NCBI RefSeq assembly: GCF_016428915.1
Contig: NZ_JAELTP010000013.1
Span: 20,118 to 84,117 of the forward strand
Origin: Pandoraea sp. ASV26
GTDB taxonomy: Bacteria; Pseudomonadota; Gammaproteobacteria; Burkholderiales; Burkholderiaceae
Direction: 5' to 3'
DNA: 64,000 nucleotides
This document shows positions 57,173 through 64,000 of this stretch, piece by piece (the stretch's first letter is position 1; each line of letters begins with the position of its first letter). Both the position numbers and the translations under genes were made by a program. The notes below the pieces were generated by a model. It was not told the origin of the DNA. It ran no database searches and was given only the letters and a program-made list of their open reading frames with translations.

Positions 57173-57339
57173 TGACCGTTTCCTTCCGACAAGGTGAAAA
57201 GGCGCATTGTCGGGAAGGCGGCCGGTGCGTGATGTCGAGATCGCTCCCCCGAATTATCCAAACGGGGAGGGCGGACGGTGAATCCGCCACTTTCGGCACG
57301 GTATTTCGTGATTCGGACGGCGATGCGCCGCCCTGTTGA

Positions 57340-58101
57340 CTACGCGCGTCCTGCCGTGAGGAAGCGGCGAAGGATGCCGTGCGAGTAGTGGCTGGCCACA
57401 CCGCTCAGAAAGCGTGGGAAGTCGACATGGGCGTCGTCGTCGGCCGCGTCGGAGAGCGTGCGCATCACGGCGAACGGGATGCCGTACTCATGGCACACCT
57501 GTGCCACGGCAGCGCCTTCCATTTCCACGGCGAGGGCTTGCGGCAACGCATTGCGCAGACGGTCGACTTCTTGCGCGCTGGAGACGAACCGATCGCCACT
57601 CGCGATCTGTCCGACGTGCACGCGCGGCGTGGTCATGCGCAATTCGGTGCGCAGCGTGTCGGGAACCTGCGAGGCCATCTCGTCGGCGAGCCAGTCGCGC
57701 GCGGCTCGAGCGAGTGCGTCGCGCAGTACCGGTGATGTGTCGAAGGTGGCGCGTCCGAGCAGCGGGATTTCAAAGCGAGGAAAGAGGGGGCTGGCGTCCA
57801 TGTCGTGCTGCACGAACGTGTCGGCCACCACGACGTCGCCGACCGACAGGCCGTGGGCGAGCCCGCCCGCCAAACCGGTGAAGACGATCTCGTCGACCTT
57901 GAACCGGTGAATCAGTGCGGTGGTGGTGGCTGCCGCCGCGACCTTGCCGATGCGTGCGAGCACAATGACGCAGTTGTGCCCATGCAGTTTGCCCACGTGG
58001 TAGTCGCGCATGCCAATGTGCTCGACGTGCGCCCCGGGGGCCATTTCGGCGAGCAGATCGGAGATTTCTTCATGCAGTGCGGCGACGATACCGAGGGTCA
58101 T
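57340..58101 (-). CDS. mtnN: 5'-Methylthioadenosine/S-adenosylhomocysteine nucleosidase
   Basis: 253-aa purine-nucleoside-phosphorylase-fold enzyme that cleaves MTA and SAH to adenine and thioribose or ribosyl-homocysteine. Family blocks are GIVAALHEEISDLL, FTGLAGGLAHGLSVGDVVVADTFVQHDMDASP, IASGDRFV, AVEMEGAAVAQVC (nucleoside Glu) and RTLSDAADDDAHVDF (catalytic Asp). Slightly longer than E. coli MTAN (232 aa). It stands between the paralogue cluster and the pnt operon, same strand. Confidence 0.94.
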   Translation of the reverse strand: MTLGIVAALHEEISDLLAEMAPGAHVEHIGMRDYHVGKLHGHNCVIVLARIGKVAAAATTTALIHRFKVDEIVFTGLAGGLAHGLSVGDVVVADTFVQHDMDASPLFPRFEIPLLGRATFDTSPVLRDALARAARDWLADEMASQVPDTLRTELRMTTPRVHVGQIASGDRFVSSAQEVDRLRNALPQALAVEMEGAAVAQVCHEYGIPFAVMRTLSDAADDDAHVDFPRFLSGVASHYSHGILRRFLTAGRA

Positions 58102-58238
58102 GACGCGGTTTCAGCAGGCGAGAGGAAGCATAGGAAGCGAGCATTGTAGCGCGGGGCTGCGCCATGCTGTGTCCTGCCGCCCCGCGCGACTGACGACGCC
58201 ATCTCGTCGCCGTATTCGCCCTGTTCCTCTTATTCCCT

Positions 58239-59677
<1,439 letters not shown>

Positions 59678-59681
<4 letters not shown>

Positions 59682-59998
59682 TGCTTGTCCCCTTCCGCCT
59701 TTGCCGGCTTGTCTTTCTTCTTGAACATTTCGAGCATGCGCTGTGTGACGAGGAAGCCCCCGAACACATTCACCGCCGCGAGCGCGACAGCGATCACCCC
59801 CATCGTCTTGCCGAGGTTGCCTTCGGTGAGACCCGCCGCGAGCATCGCGCCCACGATCACGATCGCCGAGATGGCGTTCGTTACCGCCATGAGCGGCGTG
59901 TGCAGCGCGGGCGTGACGTTCCACACCACGTGATAGCCGACGTACACCGCCAGCACGAAGATGATCAGATTGATCACCGTGTGATTGATCATTTCCAT
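59678..59998 (-). CDS. pntAB: NAD(P) transhydrogenase subunit alpha, membrane part
   Basis: 106-aa small subunit with three hydrophobic helices, corresponding to the C-terminal membrane portion of E. coli PntA. Segments NLIIFVLAVYVGYHVVWNVTPALHTPLMAVTNAISAIVIVGAM are clear in outline, followed by a GNLGKTMGVIAVALAAVNVFGGF helix and a Lys-rich tail. Lies between pntAA and pntB; the split alpha subunit is common in many bacteria. Confidence 0.95.
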
Positions 59999-60013
59999 GG
60001 TCGTGACTCCCCC

Positions 60014-61144
60014 TTATGCCGCACGCAGAACCTGGCCGTCGCGGCACATCAGGCACGCGGCGACGATGTCGTCGTTGGTATCGATGACGAGCTTGCCTTC
60101 CTTGTCGATCACCAGCTTGAGGAAGTCGAGCACGTTGCGTGCGTAAAGCGCGGAGGCGTCTGCCGCGACCATGCCCGCGAGGTTGGTGTAGCCGGCAATC
60201 GTCACGCCATGGACCTTGACGACCTCGTCGGCCACCGACAGCGGGCAGTTGCCGCCGCCGTTCGCACCGCGTCCGGCCGCCAGATCGATGATGACCGAGC
60301 CGGGCTTCATCGCCTTGACGGTGTCTTCGGCGATGAGCGTCGGCGCGGCGCGGCCCGGAATCAGCGCGGTGGAGATGACGATGTCCGCCTGCGTGAGACG
60401 CGTGTGCACCAGTTGCGCCTGACGCGCGAGCCAGGCGGCGGGCATCGGACGCGCATAGCCGCCCACGCCCTTGGCGATCTCGCGCTCTTCGTCGGTTTCG
60501 AAGGGAACGTCGATGAACTTGGCGCCGAGCGATTCGATCTGCTCGCGCACGGCCGGACGCACGTCCGACGCTTCGATCACCGCCCCGAGACGCTTGGCCG
60601 TGGCAATCGCCTGCAAGCCTGCCACGCCCGCGCCCAGCACGACCAGACGCGCGGCCTTGACCGTGCCGGCGGCCGTCATGAGCATCGGCATGAAGCGTTG
60701 GTAGAGATTGGCGGCGAGCATCACGGCCTTGTAGCCGGCGATGTTGGCCTGCGAGGACAGCACGTCCATGCTTTGCGCGCGCGTGGTGCGCGGCGCGGCT
60801 TCGAGCGCAAACGCGGTGATGCCGGCGGCGGCCATGCGCGCGTTGTTCTCGGCGTCGAACGGGTTGAGCATGCCGACGACCACGCTGCCGCGGGGGATTT
60901 GCGCCAGTTCGTCCGGCGAGGGGGCGCGCACCTTGAGCACGAGTTCTGCGCCCAGCGCGTCGGTGGCGTTGCCAAGCGTCGCGCCAGCGGCTTCGAAGGC
61001 GGTGTCGGGAACGCTGGCGGCGTCTCCTGCGCCGCGCCCGATCACGACCTGATGTCCCGACGCGACCAGCTTTTTCACCGTCTCGGGCGTGGCCGCGACA
61101 CGGGATTCACCGGCAAACGTCTCGGCGGGGATGCCGATTCTCAT
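60014..61144 (-). CDS. pntAA: NAD(P) transhydrogenase subunit alpha, NAD-binding part
   Basis: 376-aa soluble domain I subunit that binds NAD(H). Family blocks are MRIGIPAETFAGESRVAATP at the N terminus, VVGMLNPFDAENNARMA, VLGAGVAGLQAIATAKRLGA (Rossmann loop), and STALIPGRAAPTLI. First gene of the pntAA-pntAB-pntB operon. Its 440-base upstream gap faces nudJ. Confidence 0.97.
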   Translation of the reverse strand: MRIGIPAETFAGESRVAATPETVKKLVASGHQVVIGRGAGDAASVPDTAFEAAGATLGNATDALGAELVLKVRAPSPDELAQIPRGSVVVGMLNPFDAENNARMAAAGITAFALEAAPRTTRAQSMDVLSSQANIAGYKAVMLAANLYQRFMPMLMTAAGTVKAARLVVLGAGVAGLQAIATAKRLGAVIEASDVRPAVREQIESLGAKFIDVPFETDEEREIAKGVGGYARPMPAAWLARQAQLVHTRLTQADIVISTALIPGRAAPTLIAEDTVKAMKPGSVIIDLAAGRGANGGGNCPLSVADEVVKVHGVTIAGYTNLAGMVAADASALYARNVLDFLKLVIDKEGKLVIDTNDDIVAACLMCRDGQVLRAA

Positions 61145-61584
61145 TGCGTCTCTCCTTGGGTTTGTGAACTGATCTCATCAGAGGCCATGAACCGTGGGCC
61201 AAGGAGCCGCAACCGATGCGCTGCCGGGCAGACGCATGACCTGTTTCGCCGCTGATGACATTAGTCCTGCACAAACCACTGCATACGAACTACTGCAAAA
61301 ACCGGTGATGCGGTACTGCTACTGCCTGCTACGTGTTGCACATTGCTGGTGCTCGTCGAAGCTTACCCGAAGATTACAAACCCGCCTATTGCACTAAACG
61401 ACATACAGATATGCGAATGTGAATGCACGATAGCCGCGTAAGCCGACCGACCGGTCGGTTGCCCGGGGGGCTCTTCTTCTGCGCCAAACACCGTCAGACG
61501 GTAAAATGGCGGTTTTATCGGGGTAACGTCCTGGTGCGCCCATGTGCGCCGGGCCCTGCGTCCCGCGTTTCACTAGGATGTGCC
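61145..61584. promoter_or_regulatory. Divergent pntAA-nudJ intergenic region
   Basis: 440 bases without a supported gene. It contains an AT-rich stretch (61255-61430), the palindrome at 61446-61459, and a TAAAAT hexamer at 61502-61507 that may be the nudJ -10 box. Frames open upstream of the nudJ ATG are not family-like. Confidence 0.5.
61446..61459. promoter_or_regulatory. Perfect 14-bp palindrome, TetR-type operator candidate
   Basis: ACCGACCGGTCGGT is a perfect palindrome of the form many TetR-family repressors bind. No TetR gene is adjacent, so a distant regulator of nudJ-mnmA or pnt would be implied. Confidence 0.45.
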
Positions 61585-62061
61585 ATGAATGCACGCTGGA
61601 AGCCCAACGTGACGGTTGCAGCGGTCGTCGAACGAGACGGCCGTTTTCTGTTTGTCGAGGAGCAAAAGCGTGCGGGCCTGCTGATCAATCAACCGGCCGG
61701 TCATCTGGAACCGGGCGAGTCGATCCTCGACGCGGTGCGCCGTGAGGTGCTCGAAGAGACGGCGCATCCGTTCGAGCCGCAGCATCTGCTGGGCATCTAT
61801 CTCGCCCCCGGCCCGGACGACATCGCCTACCTGCGTTTCGCCTTCACCGGCACGCTGGGGGCGTTCGATGCGTCGCGCACGCTCGACGAAGGCATCGTCG
61901 GCACACTCTGGCTCACGCCGGACGACGTGCGCGCCCAGCGCGCGCGGCACCGCTCCCCCATTCTCGAGCAGTGCATGGACGATTACCTGCGGGGGGTACG
62001 TTACGACCTCGCGATACTTCAGACCCATCCGGCCCTCGCCGGCGGGCAAGGCAATACATGA
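61585..62061 (+). CDS. nudJ: Nudix hydrolase, NudJ-like
   Basis: 158-aa Nudix enzyme. The Nudix box is complete: Gly39, Glu45, Arg53-Glu54, Glu57-Glu58 ([21 protein letters not shown]). The opening [22 protein letters not shown] and linkage to mnmA (ATGA four-base overlap) match E. coli nudJ, a nucleotide/thiamine pyrophosphate phosphatase. ATG 61585 is chosen over an upstream 54-residue extension. Confidence 0.87.
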   Translation: MNARWKPNVTVAAVVERDGRFLFVEEQKRAGLLINQPAGHLEPGESILDAVRREVLEETAHPFEPQHLLGIYLAPGPDDIAYLRFAFTGTLGAFDASRTLDEGIVGTLWLTPDDVRAQRARHRSPILEQCMDDYLRGVRYDLAILQTHPALAGGQGNT

Positions 62062-63239
62062 GTCAAAAACGCGTAGTGGTGGGCATGTCGGGCGGCGTGG
62101 ATTCGTCGGTCACGGCATGGCTGCTCAAACAACAGGGCTACGACGTCGTCGGTCTGTTCATGAAGAACTGGGAAGACGATGACGACAGCGAATACTGTTC
62201 GACCCGGCAGGACTGGATCGACGTGGTGTCGGTCGCCGATCTGATCGGCATCGACGTTGAAGCCGTGAACTTCGCCGCCGAATACAAGGACCGTGTGTTC
62301 GCGGAGTTCCTGCGCGAGTATTCGGCCGGGCGCACCCCCAATCCCGACGTGCTGTGCAACGCCGAGATCAAGTTCAAAGCCTTTCTCGACCACGCGGTGG
62401 CGCTCGGCGGTGAAACCATCGCAACCGGCCATTACGCGCGCGTGCGCGAGCGCGAAGGGCGCTTCGAGTTGCTCAAGGCGTTCGATCACACCAAGGATCA
62501 GAGCTACTTCCTGCATCGCCTGAACCAGCAGCAACTCTCGCGCACGATGTTCCCGCTCGGCGAAATGCCGAAGACGAAGGTGCGCGAGATCGCCGCGCAG
62601 ATCGGCCTGCCGAACGCGAAGAAGAAGGACTCGACGGGGATTTGCTTCATCGGCGAGCGTCCGTTTCGCGACTTCCTCAACCGTTATCTGCCGACCCAGC
62701 CGGGACCGATGAAGACGCCGGATGGCGCGATCGTGGGCGAGCACGTGGGCCTGGCGTTCTACACGCTGGGCCAGCGCAAGGGCATCGGCCTGGGCGGTAG
62801 CCGCGACGGCTCCGGCGAGCCGTGGTTCGTCGCGCGCAAGGACATGGCGAGCAACACGCTGTACGTGGTTCAGGGACACGACCATCCGTGGCTGCTATCG
62901 GGCACGCTCGACGCCGAGGACCTGTCGTGGGTCGCGGGCGAGGCGCCCGCCGAGGGCACACGCTGCGGCGCGAAGACGCGTTATCGTCAGGCCGACGCGG
63001 CCTGCGAAGTGGTGCGCGCCGAGGCAGGTGCGCTCACGCTGTCGTTCTCCGAGTCGCAGTGGGCCGTCACGCCGGGCCAGTCGGCCGTGCTGTATGACGG
63101 CGAGGTCTGTCTGGGCGGCGGCATCATCGCGGCTACGACACCGGCATCACAGGCGGCACCGACAGCAGCGGCAGCACCGGGCCACGCTGATACACGGGCC
63201 GCGGCACTGTCCAAACACACCATCCTCAATACGCATTGA
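62058..63239 (+). CDS. mnmA: tRNA-specific 2-thiouridylase MnmA
   Basis: 393-aa enzyme that makes s2U34 in tRNA Lys, Glu and Gln. The PP-loop is SGGVDSS (11-17); the catalytic cysteines lie in [12 protein letters not shown] (about 100) and [12 protein letters not shown] (about 196); the C-terminal domains follow ([13 protein letters not shown]). The last ~35 residues (after [12 protein letters not shown]) are an unusual Ala/Pro/Thr-rich tail beyond the usual family end. Overlaps nudJ by four bases. Confidence 0.97.
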   Translation: MSQKRVVVGMSGGVDSSVTAWLLKQQGYDVVGLFMKNWEDDDDSEYCSTRQDWIDVVSVADLIGIDVEAVNFAAEYKDRVFAEFLREYSAGRTPNPDVLCNAEIKFKAFLDHAVALGGETIATGHYARVREREGRFELLKAFDHTKDQSYFLHRLNQQQLSRTMFPLGEMPKTKVREIAAQIGLPNAKKKDSTGICFIGERPFRDFLNRYLPTQPGPMKTPDGAIVGEHVGLAFYTLGQRKGIGLGGSRDGSGEPWFVARKDMASNTLYVVQGHDHPWLLSGTLDAEDLSWVAGEAPAEGTRCGAKTRYRQADAACEVVRAEAGALTLSFSESQWAVTPGQSAVLYDGEVCLGGGIIAATTPASQAAPTAAAAPGHADTRAAALSKHTILNTH

Positions 63240-63311
63240 AGCCGCCGGCGCTCGCCGGGGACACACCCGGCAGCGTGACCGGCGAGTGTCCCCCAACAGC
63301 AAGGAGGTTTC

Positions 63312-64000
63312 ATGTTTTCGCGCCGATTTCTGGCTCTCTGGCTCGTCGTGGCGTTGCTCGTAGCAACGCTCGCTCTGGTGCTCTTCGACGGCTGGCATCC
63401 GCTCTGGCCGCTGCCGTTTGCGGCGCTGGTCGTCCTCGGGGTCTGGGACGTCCTGCAACAGCGCCACGCCGTGTTGCGCAACTACCCGCTGTGGGGACAC
63501 TTCCGGTTCCTGTTTGAATTCATCCGCCCGGAGATTCGCCAGTACTTCGTGGAAGACGACACGTCCGAGACGCCGTTCTCGCGTGCCCAGCGCAGCATCG
63601 TCTACCAGCGCGCCAAGGGGGATGTCGACAGCCGGCCGTTCGGCACCGAGATCGACGTCAAGGCGACCGGCTACGAATGGATCGCCCATTCGCTCGCGCC
63701 GACCGTGCTCAAGGATCACGACTTTCGCATCACCATCGGCGCAGATCGCGCGCAGCCGTACTCGGCGTCGATCTTCAATATCTCGGCGATGAGTTTCGGC
63801 GCGCTGTCGGCCAACGCGATTCGCGCACTCAATCGCGGCGCGAAGCTCGGTAACTTCATTCACGACACCGGCGAGGGCTCGATCTCGCCGCATCACCGCG
63901 AGCAGGGCGGCGACCTGATCTGGGAAGTGGCTTCGGGCTACTTCGGCTGCCGCAACGACGACGGCACGTTCAGCGCCGAGAAGTTTGCCGCGCAGGCCAC
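63312..64000 (+). CDS. FMN-binding glutamate synthase family protein, 3' end missing
   Basis: The 5' 229 codons of a frame that runs off the right edge. Residues 1-48 hold two hydrophobic helices (LALWLVVALLVATLALVLF; LPFAALVVLGVWDVL), then RNYPLWGHFRFLFEFIRPEIRQYF, NISAMSFGALSANAI and FIHDTGEGSIS, the hallmark of membrane-anchored proteins with a glutamate-synthase-like FMN barrel. The reaction is unknown; they are not classical GltB. ATG 63312 has AAGGAGG at good spacing. Confidence 0.88.
   Translation, partial: MFSRRFLALWLVVALLVATLALVLFDGWHPLWPLPFAALVVLGVWDVLQQRHAVLRNYPLWGHFRFLFEFIRPEIRQYFVEDDTSETPFSRAQRSIVYQRAKGDVDSRPFGTEIDVKATGYEWIAHSLAPTVLKDHDFRITIGADRAQPYSASIFNISAMSFGALSANAIRALNRGAKLGNFIHDTGEGSISPHHREQGGDLIWEVASGYFGCRNDDGTFSAEKFAAQA

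Noticed and set aside
55253..57175. A 640-codon plus-strand open frame covering paralogues B and C
   Set aside because: The three minus-strand products are clearly homologous to each other with spaced motifs, while the plus-strand frame reads as low-complexity Arg/Gly/His-rich protein. Long antisense frames are common in this high-GC DNA.
53992..57339. Genomic-island borders around the paralogue trio
   Set aside because: I looked for an integrase, tRNA, IS ends or flanking direct repeats and saw none; the lower GC alone does not prove transfer.

Overview
This is a high-GC, densely coded chromosomal segment from a betaproteobacterium of the Burkholderiales. Gene content and order (ubiE-ubiJ-ubiB, fmdB-DUF502-aspS, rplM-rpsI-argC-erpA-anmK-M23-tyrS-dtd, split pntAA-pntAB-pntB) suggest Burkholderiaceae, most likely Pandoraea; the genus is an inference, not a database result. 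Almost everything is core metabolism and translation. I see no tRNA gene, CRISPR array, insertion sequence, integrase or prophage.

Layout. 1-5 kb: end of ubiE, a Tim44-like membrane protein, ubiJ, ubiB and a TPMT-like methyltransferase. 5-12 kb: a sodium:solute symporter behind a long leader, FmdB zinc ribbon, DUF502, aspS, nudB, clsB. 12-19.8 kb: a fatty-acid beta-oxidation cluster under a TetR regulator (acyl-CoA dehydrogenase, fused hydroxyacyl-CoA dehydrogenase/enoyl-CoA hydratase, thiolase, a further hydratase, a convergent YciA-like thioesterase). 20-28 kb: an Atm1-like ABC exporter, a LysR regulator, glutamate dehydrogenase and the gltIJKL glutamate/aspartate importer. 28-36 kb: class II amidotransferase, pyrC, DUF3025, rnpB, OsmC, a putative small RNA, rplM-rpsI, argC, erpA, anmK. 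36-45 kb: M23 peptidase, tyrS, dtd, YbhB, a histidine phosphatase, an MpaB-type oxygenase, ruvB and ruvC (no ruvA here), HemJ. 45-52.7 kb: an isomerase, a GhrB-like reductase and an Entner-Doudoroff/gluconate module (hexR, edd, eda, gntP, gntK). 52.7-64 kb: an RlmL-like methyltransferase, three tandem paralogues of a family I do not recognise, mtnN, the pnt transhydrogenase operon, nudJ, mnmA and the start of an FMN-binding glutamate-synthase-like gene.

The two most interesting signals are not ordinary core genes. First, 54089-57172 carries three tandem, diverged, same-strand paralogues with motifs LLRDTGLP, DVLTLRILQ and C-R-x-A-Y...H...W-P-x-W, at lower GC than the flanks; this is the best candidate for an undescribed family or system. 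Second, the gap before rplM holds a compact three-hairpin RNA gene (promoter 32206-32234, RNA about 32241-32337) whose middle loop displays CUCCUCCUUU, a copy of the anti-Shine-Dalgarno end of 16S rRNA.

Regulatory structure worth reading: two TGTA-N7-TAC(A/T) boxes between hexR and edd, related inverted repeats upstream of both gdhA and gltI, a possible sigma-54 promoter at gltI, a strong hairpin between gltI and gltJ, and TetR-type palindromes at 12112 and 61446.
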